64,000 bases of DNA. Origin: Dermanyssus gallinae (Eukaryota > Arthropoda > Arachnida > Mesostigmata > Dermanyssidae). The notes beneath the pieces were generated by a model. The model worked only from the letters and a program-made list of their open reading frames with translations, was not told the DNA's origin and searched no databases. Position 1 is the first letter of the stretch, and every line of letters begins with the position of its first letter. Both the position numbers and the translations under genes were made by a program. The stretch covers positions 2,697,001-2,761,000 of the forward strand of contig QVRM01002192.1 in assembly GCA_003439945.1 (NCBI GenBank), given 5' to 3'. This document shows positions 1-11,675 of this stretch, in pieces.

Positions 1-164
1 ACTCTTGTCTATTCAGATAACCGACCCTAACACCCAGTAGCACTCCGACCGACCCCACATTACAAAAACTGATTAAACATCATCTGTCTCCTTTACGTTC
101 CAGACAAGACGAGCCGCGTTATACAAGTACAGCTTTACAGAAATTTTAATTAAGTTTATATCAC

Positions 165-587
165 TCAGATTAAGTACATTATACAGTTCAAAGATGTTTC
201 TTCATTATACTCTATCTTCTTCACGCTTCCGGCGAAAGAAGTAGTGCAACGATTTTTTGCCCAGCGCTGTGCATTGCACTGCATGGTATTTGGCACACCT
301 CTGCATGCAAACCGGCAGGTGCACAACTCGTACTTTTCGTGAAAGGCTGCGTTTGAACATACGTGGCGACTGTCACATGCAGGACCAGTCCAAAGGTACA
401 CGGCGTTGAAAACGTCCAAACCACTGACCTCCCGTCTGGCCTGTTCGACTTTAGCTTTCCATTCCGAAATAAAACATTCGTATAGGACTGTATGCGGCAT
501 CTTCAGCCTTAGTCGGATTGTTTCAGTAGTCGGTGGACAGATATACGAAGCGGCTCCTTGCTCGAATAGGCAACCAAAGCACTCGCT
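165..587 (-). CDS. Cysteine-rich ORF of unknown function, possible 3' exon
   Basis: The minus strand is open for 140 codons from an in-frame TAA at 588-590 down to a stop at 165. There is an internal ATG at 500, but the open frame begins earlier. The translation has 12 cysteines, including a CxxC pair near the start and a CTC near the middle, and no low-complexity sequence, unlike most ORFs nearby. I do not recognise a family. AG dinucleotides just inside the open frame (586-587 and 582-583) could act as a splice acceptor, which would make this a terminal coding exon. The pyrimidine tract in front of them is weak. Alternatives are a decayed transposon ORF or chance. No partner exon was found in the window. 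Confidence 0.25.
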   Translation of the reverse strand, partial: SECFGCLFEQGAASYICPPTTETIRLRLKMPHTVLYECFISEWKAKVEQARREVSGLDVFNAVYLWTGPACDSRHVCSNAAFHEKYELCTCRFACRGVPNTMQCNAQRWAKNRCTTSFAGSVKKIEYNEETSLNCIMYLI

Positions 588-659
588 TTATATCTAATAA
601 GAACTGTTGCATATTGGAAGGCCGCAGGTAGCAGTTTGTATTTGCGCGCCATGATGATG

Positions 660-1135
660 ATGATCTTTGCATGTTAGCCACAACCCGCCACTGCACTGTT
701 CACGCACTGTCACGTTGCCGGTCGCCGGCCGTATAAAAAGGAATGCGCGCCATTTTATCAACCCCTTGCTATCCCGAGCGTTCGGCGTAACGCGTGCTCT
801 GCAAACCCTCAGTCCGGCGGCGACCGGGACGTCCGACGGCGTGGCAGCGACAACGGCGTGAGCGTGGCAGTGATACTGCCCTAGGTTGGTGAGTGATCGT
901 GGCTAGCAGGCGCAGGTAGATTTATATATATACATATATATATTTAGTCGAGTAGCACAGCAGGATTGTTACGTGTGTACTGTGTGTGAGTTCTGGCGGC
1001 GAAACAGCTTCGCGCTAACAGCCGGGACATAGAGTAGTGAGCTAGGCTAGGCAATAAGACGAGGAGAAGCGGCGCTGCCGTATCGCTCTCTTGCGTATCG
1101 TGAATCATAATAAATAAGATCAGTGAGTGTGGGAA
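660..1135 (+). promoter_or_regulatory. LTR-like or promoter-like segment (TATA box, later AATAAA)
   Basis: A clean TATA box (TATAAAAAG, 732-740) sits in GC-rich sequence and is followed by a GTGAGT splice-donor-like hexamer at 889-894 and an AATAAA signal at 1109-1114. This order resembles the U3-R-U5 layout of an LTR, or a promoter with a short first exon. No terminal TG...CA pair or target duplication could be fixed, and no second LTR was seen. The RT fragment to the right lies on the other strand. Confidence 0.25.
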
Positions 1136-1161
1136 CCCGCGCATTTTCGTTTGTCTTCATT

Positions 1162-2035
1162 CTACAGTTCCGTTGGCAACACGAACAATCTCTCAAGCTG
1201 GTTAAAATTTGCCAGCGTGAGGTGATTCCACACCCTGTCAAGACCATACATAAGCCCCGGAACAATCATAAGCATGAAGAGCCTCGCTGCTGAGAGAACG
1301 GACAGTCTGCGGACATTGCCTAATCCCCGAAAAGAGAGTTTGTTTCGTTTGTATGCGCTGTGAACGTCGTTCCTGTTTATCTCAAGTCCCATTTGAGACA
1401 AGAAACGCCTCTATCATAGAGGTATTGCGCTTGATGGCACCTAGGTCGCGATGAGTGACCACGATATCATCTGCATACATCACCACCACGGTTTTTTGTT
1501 ACTCCTGTCGGACGTAACCGACGAGGTCAGCAAGGAAAAGTGTGAACGAGACGCAGCTCAGCGGGTCTTCTTGCGGAGTTCTCACATTTTGCTTAATCTC
1601 CAGTACACCCTGCTCGCCGTCTACCAACAAGGTGTCCTCCTGAAAAAAAAACTTGCTATTACACTCAGGAGAGAGCCGCCCACTCTTGCTCGTTGGAATG
1701 CTTCAACCAGCAGATAGCGAGGGGCTTTGTCAAAGGCATTGACGCAGTCAATAAAGACTGCATACAGATGACCTCTGGGTTGTGCCACAGTTCGCTCGAT
1801 TTCTGACTGGAGAACGTGTATTGCATTACGGGTGCCTCGGCCTCTCCTAAAGCCGAAGCTCCGGCGGAAGTGCCTCTTCAGCCACGAGCCCAATCCGCCA
1901 AGTATTATACAGAAATGCTACTGACCGAGCGATTAAAGACACCCACCGCTGCGTCCGTTTCTGCAAAACTTGCAACCAACGGAAGAATAATCCCACGCGA
2001 AACGTTACAACACATGGGCACGTAAACCGAACCAA
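1162..2035 (-). pseudogene. Non-LTR retrotransposon reverse transcriptase fragment
   Basis: Read on the minus strand in several broken frames, this segment gives reverse transcriptase blocks in the right order. A fingers motif (FRRGRGTRNAI) is followed by the first catalytic palm block (VFIDCVNAFDKAPR), the second catalytic block (MYADDIVV, about 1455-1490), and a thumb-like tail ending near 1162. Stops and frameshifts separate the blocks, so the protein is dead. Both the 5' part (endonuclease) and the 3' end are missing. The motifs place it among APE-type non-LTR (LINE-like) elements. The clade cannot be set by eye. A related, more decayed fragment lies at 5880-6180 in the same orientation. 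Confidence 0.75.
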
Positions 2036-2215
2036 TCCTCGACATCGGCTTTGTCTCGGTCAACGTCGCCGCCTCCGGTAACAAAGTAATTGTAACAATA
2101 ATATAGTATTACTACATCGACCACCACCACCACCCCAATTATTGAATTTTGCCGTTTGGCGTGCGAGCTTCTTTCACACGTGCGACTGACTGCGTACACT
2201 AACTGCACACGCCTA

Positions 2216-2251
2216 TAATAATAATAATAATAATGATGATGATGATGATGA

Positions 2252-2314
<63 letters not shown>

Positions 2315-2344
2315 TGATGATGATGATGATAATAATAATAATAA
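2216..2344. repeat. Compound trinucleotide microsatellite (ATA/ATG/CTG)
   Basis: About 129 bp of uninterrupted trinucleotide runs: ATA, then ATG, then CTG, ATG, ATA, ATG and ATA again. The arrangement is roughly mirror-like. It gives false poly-His/Tyr/Gln ORFs on the minus strand. Confidence 0.95.
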
Positions 2345-2621
2345 GTTATTACCACAGCGAAGTCGTTATCGTGCCTTGTTAGAGGGTCTAATAAATGAAA
2401 ATAAAACTTCAATGCCCTTCCTCATCAGTGAAGTAACCAAGTGGTGCACCATCGATCATTGCCTTTGTTTTTTATGGAAGGTTTTAGGAATGCATGATGC
2501 ACATGCGTCACTAGCAGCCTGCATGTCTTGTATGGGACTTACATGCCCACTAAACCCGGTTTCCTCCCCTCCGCAGACTCGGTATTACTTTGGTATCTGT
2601 CGTTTTCTATTACTCTGTCTA

Positions 2622-3098
2622 TCATACCGCATGTTTATCTGCGGTTGGATAGGCGGATTTGTAAGTCGCCCTGTGAGGGTGCGTCGAGATTGCGACGGCC
2701 CGGCTGCTACCCCCTCCTCGCTCGGCTCCATCTTTCGACCACTCCCCCCGAGAGACTCGCTCAATTCTCTCCTGTCTGAGCCTTTCCTTGGCTGTCTTAA
2801 GTGTCAAAACCGCGTCGAGCAAGTTCGTCGCATCTTTCCATGCTTCCACCGAAATCATCATATGGGTGACCACCTCCCTGGTGGGCCGACGCCTCACAGC
2901 GGTTGATAGTGCAACCCTCGCTTCCCTGAGAGCATCACACCGCAGAACAGTATGTTCAACGTCATTCGCCTCTCCAGAGTCACACTGTACGCAGGTATTG
3001 CTGATGGCCTTCTTAATCGTTAACACGTGACTCTGGAACTGGCCGTGTCCGGCCAGGATTTGAGTCGTCCAGTGGGAAAGTTCCCCGTATACGTACAT
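2622..3098 (-). pseudogene. C-terminal zinc-knuckle segment of a non-LTR retrotransposon
   Basis: A 158-codon minus-strand ORF contains a hydrophobic stretch followed by C-x2-C-x9-H-x4-C (CVQC ... EHTVLRC) and then ALREAR. This is the typical layout of the C-terminal domain after the reverse transcriptase in R1/I-like non-LTR elements (ILxGHGxF ... CxxC ... EHxxxxC). Here the block reads ILAGHGQF. The stop is near 2622. The segment lies upstream, in element orientation, of the RT fragment at 1162-2035. The two therefore come from separate insertions or a rearranged one. The plus-strand ORF across the same bases is its shadow. Confidence 0.6.
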
Positions 3099-3366
3099 AT
3101 TATTGAATTACATACAGTTCATTATATACAATTTGAACACTTCAGCGACCGTCCCGCCGGGCGAAAAAGTGTAAAGACCGCCGATGCGTCTGGCAGTTTG
3201 CTACGCGGTATTTAGCGCATCTCTGCGAGCAGAACCGGCAACGACATTGATTGCTAACTTGGTGAAATCCTTGGGTCGAACATACCAAGTGATGATAGCC
3301 ATGCACAATGTGCCTTGTGTAAACGTGCCGGCTAGTGCATGCCATTCCTTCCCAAAGCTCCCTGGC

Positions 3367-3466
3367 GAGGTACTCATCCGAACTGCGCTACCTCTGCCGA
3401 GGTACTCATCCGAACTGCGCTACCTCTGCCGAGGTACTCATCCGAACTGCGCTACCTCTGCCGAGG
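3367..3466. repeat. Exact 3 x 32-bp tandem repeat
   Basis: Three identical 32-bp units start at 3367, 3399 and 3431, followed by the first four bases of a fourth. The lack of any divergence suggests a recent expansion. It lies just upstream of the gypsy integrase remnant. Confidence 0.95.
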
Positions 3467-3569
3467 CTTCGGTCACTTTCCCTGCCACTTTAATAAAAAT
3501 TGCTGAAGTGGCCCAGTGCCTACTCCTGACTCTGATTGTTTCCACTGCCGGCCCGCAACCCGCTAAAGT

Positions 3570-4215
3570 TTCCCGTATGGGCGGTCGTATCACATCCTGA
3601 GGTTCGGTATCACCCTCTCGGTTCAGCTCAATGTGGCCCCACCGGGTCTTACCTGCGCCCGTTCCTCGTACCAGGCCGATATTATCGACTACTGCCTGAC
3701 ATCACCATACAGTCCCCAAACAAACAGCCTTGTCAAATGAACCCGTTGTATACTACTCGACATGCTCAGCTAATATCAGCGCATTTGGAACGATCAGCTG
3801 TTATTAATCGTGCACGCATACAATACCGCACCGAACGAGTCAACAAAGTTCAGTCCATTCTATTTAGTGCACGGCCGACAAACCTTCTTTACATTCAACG
3901 CACAACTGCCTCTTCGCCCACCAAGACTAAGTTGACCGCCTTATCTCGTATACCGAGGGGAAGCAGCAAGCAACGACCACTATGTCCAGAAGAGATGTGA
4001 ACCGACGTTTAACGTGAATGATTCAATACTAGTATACACACTAGTGCGCCGAGTTGGCTCATCCGACAAGCTGCAACGAGGATACTTTGGACCATATGTG
4101 ACTGTGAAAATGCCCGACTACTATTGAGGTTGAACCGATTAAGACAATCAACAACTCAGAAGCCCAATGAAAACAAATAATTCACGTATCCAGAGTTAAA
4201 GCCTTCATTCAAATC
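3570..4215 (+). pseudogene. Ty3/gypsy-type integrase remnant
   Basis: One plus-strand frame, interrupted by several stops, gives a recognisable retrotransposon integrase. An ILRFGI block sits near 3594, then SPYSPQTN (about 3702), AYNTAPNEST (about 3816), SPFYLVHGRQ (about 3852) and a GPY/F-module motif (GYFGPYVTV, about 4080). All these are in the same frame. An HVSRVKAF motif near 4183 is one frame off. The order matches the integrase core followed by the C-terminal GPY/F domain of Ty3/gypsy elements. The aspartate-containing block after ILRFGI has decayed. No gag, protease or RT was seen upstream and no paired LTRs, so this is an old fragment. Confidence 0.7.
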
Positions 4216-4926
4216 AACACCTCAAGCAGTCCGGGCGGTACATCCGGCGAGAGCAACCTCCTCGTCACCGACAGCGTACGCAAAATACCGGCCTCTATAA
4301 ATCAACGGCCATCCTTAACAAACCGATTTTCCCTTCCCGTCAACCATCTAGAAGGACGCGAGACTCCGTTTGCAACTTCCACTAATTTGCGATACACCAC
4401 CTCCTCTGGTTTGGGACGAGCCAATCCAGAAGAGAGGGGCAGTGTGATAAAGCGGTCCACTCTCTGGGCAGTACAATAATGGCCCAACTAGCATGAACCT
4501 ATACAAAATAAACACAAACAGATTTATATTCCGACTGATTTTAGAGCGGAGTCTGACATCTTTTAGAATGCCAGCACGCCGCGGTGCCTCACGGTGAACC
4601 AATAATTGTTCCTATCTTCTTTGTATTGTTATTGCCGTCCTGCTGAGTCTACATCCTCCAGACATCATCGTTATATTATAATGAAAAACATCTTTCAAGA
4701 TAATGCAGCTCTTCGGTATGACACAGCATTGTAGCAACGAATTACGCACAACGCAACAATATTGATGACCCCTAACATGGTGTCCCCTACAACTAATGAA
4801 TCAATTAACATTTCCACAGCTCATTACTTCGCAACGGCAATACCTCTTCATCAAGCTGTTATTCCTGAGTCGGAAACAAGATATTTTTTAATTCCCGCAC
4901 AAAAACACTCACAGAGGGGAGAAATC
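4216..4926. other. Intergenic sequence, nothing recognised
   Basis: This follows the gypsy integrase C-terminus and may include its 3' non-coding region. No LTR, coding segment or RNA gene was identified. Confidence 0.5.
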
Positions 4927-5334
4927 TTATGCGGCCAAATAGCATGCTCCAAATATGCGCCAGCCAGTATAATACGGAATAGGACCTGCATTTTTCTGGT
5001 TTGCGGCACCACCAAAACTGTTGTTCTTCGTAGCCGTTATTCCGCATCTAGGCACCGAGGTAAATACTATATTGTTTGGCAGTAGTCCGCGTAAGGTTTT
5101 GTAGGCAAGCATGGCCACTCTAAGAATTTTATATTTTTGAGACTCGTAAAAGGCCATAAGCAGCGAACAGATCACTAACTGACAAATAGCGCCGTCAAAA
5201 GAAGATGGCAGAACGTGCGTTATTTTGAGCCAGCTGAACCCTTCGAAGAATGCCTCTGTATTGACCATCAGTTGGCCGAATACTATAACAAAATTTGATA
5301 AAGACAGACATGATAACTGCTTATGTAATAGCAA
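4927..5334 (-). pseudogene. Non-LTR retrotransposon C-terminal fragment
   Basis: The minus-strand ORF (135 codons) ends with KYKILRVAMLAYKTLRGLLPN followed by a divergent tail. This resembles the post-RT segment seen in CR1/L2-like LINEs (KYKI ... LxYKxLxGLAP). The N-terminal half is unremarkable. It lies downstream, on the same strand, of the RT fragment at 5880-6180, so both may be parts of one decayed element interrupted by later insertions. Assignment is by motif only. Confidence 0.4.
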
Positions 5335-5685
5335 GCCCGTACGCCTTCCCGCCTGAAAACAATCTACCGCGTTAGAGCCCAGTCGAAAACTACCGGGTAT
5401 TTAGAGCAACCTTCTTGCGGATCAAAACACCAAGATATTGGTTTGACTCGTATGTACTTAACCAATCTGTATTCTATAAAATAAATTTCTAACTAACTTT
5501 TTTTAACGCTTTGACAACCGCATTTTAGACGCTCGTAATGGGCTAAGTTGCCTGTGGCACGATATCGTCTAAATGCATCTATCGTCATCGCGTTCTCGTA
5601 CTGGAGTTATATAGGCTTTTTCCAGCAGAGGCATGTCGCAGCAGGGCAATGACAACCACGTTCGACAAATACAACCAGCACGGCC

Positions 5686-5769
5686 GAGGCTCGAACTTGC
5701 ATTTGTTTTGCTAACCATGGTTGCCACGGCAACTCCACGTTTCGAACTGTGCATTAGCCGCCTAAGCCA
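5686..5769 (-). repeat. SINE-like unit with A-box and B-box
   Basis: On the minus strand, TGGCTTAGGCGG (5758-5769) matches a pol III A-box and GTTCGAGCCTC (5686-5696) matches a B-box. The start-to-start distance is about 73 nt, longer than in a normal tRNA (about 44). No cloverleaf closes, so it is not a tRNA gene. It differs from the SINE family at 6627 and 38417. Its borders are not defined. Confidence 0.3.
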
Positions 5770-5879
5770 CCGCCGCTACAAATTTACAAGAGTACAAAAT
5801 TCAGTACTATCAGAAGCATAAGGGGACCAAGGACAGAACCCTGCGAAGTCCCCAGCGTAAAAAAACCAACCTTTATAAA

Positions 5880-6180
5880 TAGAGCTATATCCTCAAGATA
5901 TAAGACATTCGTTGGACATTGCGTACTTCCCCGTAAAGACACATGAAAGCTGCCCATCTGGTTTCAGTGCGTTGTGAACGTCTTTCGCGTGTAATGGACC
6001 TGAAGTCCAACAAAAAATGACCACCGGTTGGCCGTAACTTGAAGTGCATCACGGAGACCTCCACCTCTTCTAAAGCTCAGGTGAAAATACCTGTTCAGCT
6101 ACGTGCTCAATTTGCTGAATTGAGCTTGTATAAAATCTCTTACAGTGTGCTTTCCGACGCTTCTCTACGATATAGGGGTA
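5880..6180 (-). pseudogene. Decayed RT fingers fragment, relative of the 1162-2035 copy
   Basis: The plus-strand sequence near 6060-6140 aligns by eye with 1845-1920 (shared CTAAAGC ... TTCAGC.ACG.GC ... TATA.A.A.ATCT-like blocks). On the minus strand it encodes SFRRGGGLRDALQV, the same motif as FRRGRGTRNAI in the other copy. It is too short and broken to carry catalytic residues. Confidence 0.4.
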
Positions 6181-6615
6181 GATCTGGACAACATGCCAGA
6201 CGTTAGGTTCCTGTTACCTTCTTATATTTCGATTAAAGAAATCACAGAAGATTTTCTGCCAAGAGAGGGAGGGATTTATCATTGATCGGGTTCTGAGCTC
6301 TTTTTTTCGGCATACCTCCTCCATACCGAAAGATTTATGTTACGCTGCTTTAGTGCAAGCGGATGCTGTACAATAAGGGACACGGCGACAGCGTCACAAC
6401 CGAACAAAAGTTCAGTTAAATGACTCCCTCTTTGTGCGTCACTGAATGAGTTTAGGAACTTGCAAAATCGCACGAGATAAGAATGGGGTCTTCGCAGCTG
6501 CTGTCATTCTTCCCGCCTGGCGTGTTCCTTTTTTTATATTTATATATAGGCCATTTTGCAGTAATTCTTGCACCCGTGGTGAGACTTTACTTAGGTAGAT
6601 AGATAAACCTGCCAC

Positions 6616-6820
6616 AAGTCTTACCCTGTGGAACCCGGTGGCAAGGTGCATTCGCCTGCGCCTCGCGACCGAAGAAGACACATTGGCGCGCGGGTTCGAG
6701 CCCCATCTTTGCACATTTGTATTGATGAGGGTCCGTCTATAAAGCAATGCGAAAATCAGCCCCGTGGACGTTAAATCTTAGCTGAGGTTAAGCCCAAACA
6801 GTATTTTTTAAGTCTTACCC
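6616..6820 (+). mobile_element. tRNA-derived SINE, copy 1, with 11-bp target duplication
   Basis: The element body is 6627-6809 (183 bp). It has an A-box-like TGGCAAGGTG (6639-6648), a perfect B-box GGTTCGAGCC (6693-6702), a tRNA-unrelated body and a terminal T run. It is flanked by the exact 11-bp direct repeat AAGTCTTACCC at 6616-6626 and 6810-6820, which marks an L1-type target-primed insertion. The body is about 80% identical by eye to 38417-38593. Antisense ORFs across it are shadows. Confidence 0.85.
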
Positions 6821-9800
6821 GACTTCTCATAGATAAGACAGACAGATGGTGAAATCCCCGCATGTAATTAATATGCACTTTGTCCCGCCGAAATGTCTTC
6901 GTAAGAAATGCAATATCAACCAACTTGCATACGTCATCACGTGCAAGATCCATTGCACGTGATCACACGTTTCCTTATTTCCTCGCCATTTTAGAGTAGC
7001 TCCCGTAGAGGTAGGTTTGCTTTTCAGTTTGCAGTTCGTGAACTGATAAGTCATTTGTGGGAACTTAGACTGTCATACGCGGTAAACTTCTTTTTAACTA
7101 TCTTCTAGTAGGGAACGTCCCCGATGAAACCCACGACCCAGCGATGAAACAAGCGCGTAATCTTTGTAAGTTCCAAACAGCTTTGCCGCTGCCAATTAGC
7201 CACGCTTGCAGCTCGATCGCCAGCGTTCTCTGCGCCAATTGTGCTACTCTCAAGTCGGGCATAGACATCTAATTCGTCCATGCCATTTGTTACGCTGCGC
7301 CTCTATATTCAATGTTTTGTTGTCCCGTCGTTTCCGAATCACAATAAGTCATTTGCTGCGATCGGTGTTGTTGTCACCGTAGCTAGCGATGTCGCTGCGA
7401 AGCTAGCAAAGTCTCACACCCTTTTTGACTTTTTGGTTGAACTTCCCCGGTTTTATTCGACCAAGCGCGCCACCGAAGTGTGTCTTCTTTTTTTCTAATG
7501 CTACGAATCTCTGCACCCCGGATCAAACTTACGATTGAGAAGAAGGGAAGTATTGCGCACTAGCAACACACCCAACTAAGTGCTCCACCGATCCTGCACA
7601 CCAGAAGCCAGGGAAGTATTGCGCACTAGCTACCTTAGCAACAAACCGCCACATTGAACCTCTACTACTGTTGACCTGTGAAATCACGTATATGAATACC
7701 AAAAAATTATATTAACTAGAAATAATGATAATGAGACAACTATATTGCAGACATCGAACTGTTCTTTATCATCGTTCATTATGAGCCATTCCAAATTCTC
7801 GAAGGAAGCCCAATCATGCAAGCCATAATAATGACAACGGCAATGTTGTTCTTTCTCTGAATTCATACTCGCATGTACATTTATTTTTTACTCTGTTTTT
7901 TAATAGGTGGCTCTCTTTTTGCTTTAGCTAACCAACGGACAAGCGGGCGGGTAGACAATTGAAGAACAATTGAAGATATATATATACATACATGTAGGTG
8001 GATAGATAAAAGAGACATTAATATATAAGATATCGTCTCTGGCCTTCGGCGTCGTCGCCCGTCAGGTGCCATGGTCAGCTCAATGCAGCATCGTCATGAT
8101 TAAATCGTGTGGTACTCTCGTTTTGTACAGCAGGGAATGAGTCATGCGTATGTGCTTTGTGTATGTTTTCATGTTGTATCCATTCGTGCTCCCATAGCTG
8201 TTGATGGTAGATCGGTGAACGACAACGACAACAACGGCAGCCGCAGCAACAACCATGACTGATAGATATGAAGTGTCATCTTCTAGGAAAAGTTCATATC
8301 GCCCCGGTATGAAGGCATAGAAGGAGCGGTTCCAACGACTCATCTCCAGGTCTGTCTGTGTGTGTGGACGGTTAAACAGGTAAGGGAGGATTGACACTTC
8401 CGGTCTATCACCGGTGTATGCCAGTACCCCAGACCAAAGAAATGTTTCGTTATTGTTGATTGCTTCGGTTCTTCGCTTTTTTTTCTTCTTGGTTTTATTT
8501 TGCATTTGCTTCTGCCTTTTGTCTTTTTCACTTTGGAATTTCGCTCTCGTACAGGTGTGGGTTAACAATGGGTTAAAGGCGTGAAGATGGCTTATGATCT
8601 ATCAATCAAGCAGTCGACCAACTTTTAGGTGATCTGCAACAACAAGTAAATTGATTCGATCGATTCGATTTGATCACCGAACGCCTGCTGTAGTCAATGC
8701 CAACAATAATGTCACGTGACGCCAATGTACGACAATGAACATGTGCCAAGTGAAAGAAGAAACTCCGCACTGGGCGAGAGCTCTGCGGATCCATCACTGA
8801 TAGATGATGTATCGGTGCACAACAATGAATATTTGTGAATATATTCGTTATTGGCAATATTTACCAATACAATACACATTCTAACATATACATACAGGCT
8901 GACAAAAATACATCCAGCGTCTGCTGTCATGTTTATGGCATCGTTGTTACCATATGCTGTCACTGTTAATGTCGTTATCCACCTTTCTCGCCTCGTTGTT
9001 GTTGTCCTTGTCCTTGTTGTTACAACAATCATTGTTGTTATCATTAATATGATGATGATCAGTAGTAACATTATCTTTTTATTCATACCAATAATAATGA
9101 CACAATTGTTATGTTTCTCATTGTGATTGTTGTTGTTGTTGTTGTTGATGTGCTTCTCGTTTTTGTTATGTACACACTACACAGCTAGCCAGATAATTAG
9201 ACAGATCTGGAGTCTACGGGCACGCTTCATATATAGCCTTAAAAAGTAAATGGGTCACCTATTTTTCTCCTTCTCTTTTTCCATCCTCGCCCTTGATTCT
9301 CTGTCTTGCTTCTTTGACCGGAGCTTCGAAGCAGCAAGACGATTTGTTTTGCCTACCTATTTACATGATGACAGGGCCGAAAATATACACAAAGATATAC
9401 AATGATACATGGGGTGACGATCCGAGGATCCAGTGGATCTTCACTTCGAGACCAGCGAAACGCCAGCGGTCGAACGAAGTAGAAAAAAGACAGACGAAGA
9501 TGACTGCGGCGACCCAGAAGAAAACTGTCACCACGACGACGACGACGACGACGACGACAACAACGTTGCAGCGGCAGCGGGCCGGATAATGAGACCGGCC
9601 AGCTGACCGCGGGACCTGGTCACGACCACTGTTTTTCTTCATCCATACGTAAAGCAGAGACAGGCAAACAGATAGACACATATACGCGCATAGACACACA
9701 CACACACACATTTACAATCATTCACAGTCAGTATGCAAAAAAGCTGTTCGTCTCACCAGTTCGTCTCCGCTTCCGCCACTTTAAAAACAAGAGCAGCAGT

Positions 9801-11675
9801 AGCAACAAGAACAACAGCTGCGGTACCGACGAGACAATGCTGACTCCTATAGGCAGCGCTAGCCAGGGTAGACCCGGGTAGAGTAAGCCGCCAAACAAGA
9901 GAACGTCTTCATCATCGTTAACAACGAACATCCTCGATGGGTCAGTCGAGTGGGTAGGCGAGCGAGCGGGCGGGCAAGCGGACGGGGGGACGAGCTTAGC
10001 TATCTGCCTGCCTGCCTGCCTTCATTTCTATAGCCAGTGGGATATAGTCTCGCCACTCACTCGATCTTCCAGCCTCTTCTTATTCGACCTGTCTGGCTCG
10101 TGACCCTAGACCGTCGCCAGCGACGTTTTCACCACCTTGTGATGCAAATCAAATACCTCGCCCACACCGCCGAACTATTGTCATTGAATACACCCTGTAA
10201 ACAACCCTAACCATGACGACGACGAAGGCGCTTCTAGGCGGCATCACACAAAGAGGCCGCTGCCTTCCTCACATCCCTGTAAAAATTAATTATTTCAATA
10301 ACATTTCCAATAAGGCTAGTATTAGCAATAACAACAACAAAATCCCCGTTTGTCGACTTCTCCATGGCCAATTAATTAGTAGAAGCAGATACGCTCTAGT
10401 CGATGGGGATGCAATAGGAGGAAAGAAAAAAAAACAAATGAGGGGTAGAGGAGAAGTGTTCTTTCATCGTAATACGTGGTCGGTTACGTTAAAACATGCG
10501 GAGGTACGCCGGCGTTTCAGCCGCTTAGTGACGGAGGAGGTACGATGAGGTTGGGGAGGTTCCGAGCTACCGAAATAACAGGAGTACGTCTTTTCGAGTC
10601 ATTGGCACCACGATGTTCGCCGGAAGGGTCGTCGTCGTCGTCATCACCGTCAACATTGCCGACCGCATTATCATCATCATCACCATCGTCATCTCCATCA
10701 TCACAATTTCCAATGGCGTCATTAATATAGACTAGACACACGCTCACACATCCATACATAGACACATACACACGTTCACACAAACAGACACAGAGTGAGA
10801 CACGTAGAACACGACTGGCTACAATATGATCTAAATCATCTACGACACTTCGGCTCATCTATCGCAATGCTCGAAAGCACAGCTCGTAGCACTTCGAACG
10901 GCAGTAGCAGCAGCAGCAGCAGAGGCGGCGGCGGCTGGGCGACAACAGCTTCAGATGCAATTAGTACAACAACAACAACAACAACGACGATGACGACGAT
11001 GATGATGACAAGTCCGTAACTGTTTTGCCTCCTCTAAGTAGGATCTGCCACAGGTGCACTGCCGAAAGTGTTTGCGGTGGGACTGCACCCCCCCTTAAGT
11101 TTTTAATTGTCGTTTTGACGGTGATGATGCAGTGGTAGGGGTAGTAGTAGTAGTTGTAGTAGTAATGCTTCTTGTTGCTGTAGTAATAGTTGAAGATGTA
11201 GTACGACCGTGTTCGGCCGGAAAATGATTTAGCCACGTCTGTAGCAGCAACTGACAATCTGTGGTGACATTTGCGGCGGCGTCCCGTCCTCAAACAAAAT
11301 AGCGACTGACGCGCAAGCGTAGAAAAAATGAGCTGTAGCAGCTGCTTTGCAGGTAACTACTGTCTGTCTGTCTGTCTGTCTGTAGGTAGGCTCGCCCGTT
11401 CGACCACTTCTGCAGTCCTTAGACACATACAAACGTGTCTACAGAAATCATTAACAATATATTCAGTAATGGCAGCCGGCGCATGAGAGCGAGCACCGGC
11501 CATCGGTTACCATCTCGACTTCGAGTTAATCCAACGGACATAAAAAGCTGGACGACAGCGAAAGAGAAGAGAGAGAGAGAGAGTGTGTGTGTGAGACGGT
11601 GACACAAAGCAGACAGCAGACCGGAAAGTTGTCAGCTTTAGTCAGACATTAAATCGATTTCGAAGTAGTTTTCAT
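6821..11675. other. Region downstream of the myoglianin gene, microsatellite-rich
   Basis: No coding segment is supported. It contains many short simple repeats: GTT/AAC runs (9120-9150), ACG/ACA runs (9530-9560), AC (9695-9710), GTC/ATC runs (10626-10700), CAG/CAA runs (10900-10990), TCTG (11361-11382) and GA/GT (11570-11592). The apparent ORFs here are mostly translations of these runs. The 3' UTR and poly(A) signal of the myoglianin transcript should lie just below 11676, but I could not pick a clear AATAAA on the minus strand. Confidence 0.6.

Noticed and set aside
2005..2412. Minus-strand ORF with His/Tyr/Gln runs
   Set aside because: It is the translation of the compound microsatellite at 2216-2344.
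2376..2906. Plus-strand 176-codon ORF
   Set aside because: It runs antisense to the retrotransposon C-terminal segment at 2622-3098, and its own sequence has no family features.
3367..3466. Possible CRISPR-like array
   Set aside because: The three units are directly adjacent with no spacers, and the context is eukaryotic.
6693..6702. Possible tRNA genes at the B-box matches (also 38482-38491 and 5686-5696)
   Set aside because: No cloverleaf closes around them. The first two lie in a SINE with target duplications, and the third has too long a gap between its A- and B-boxes.
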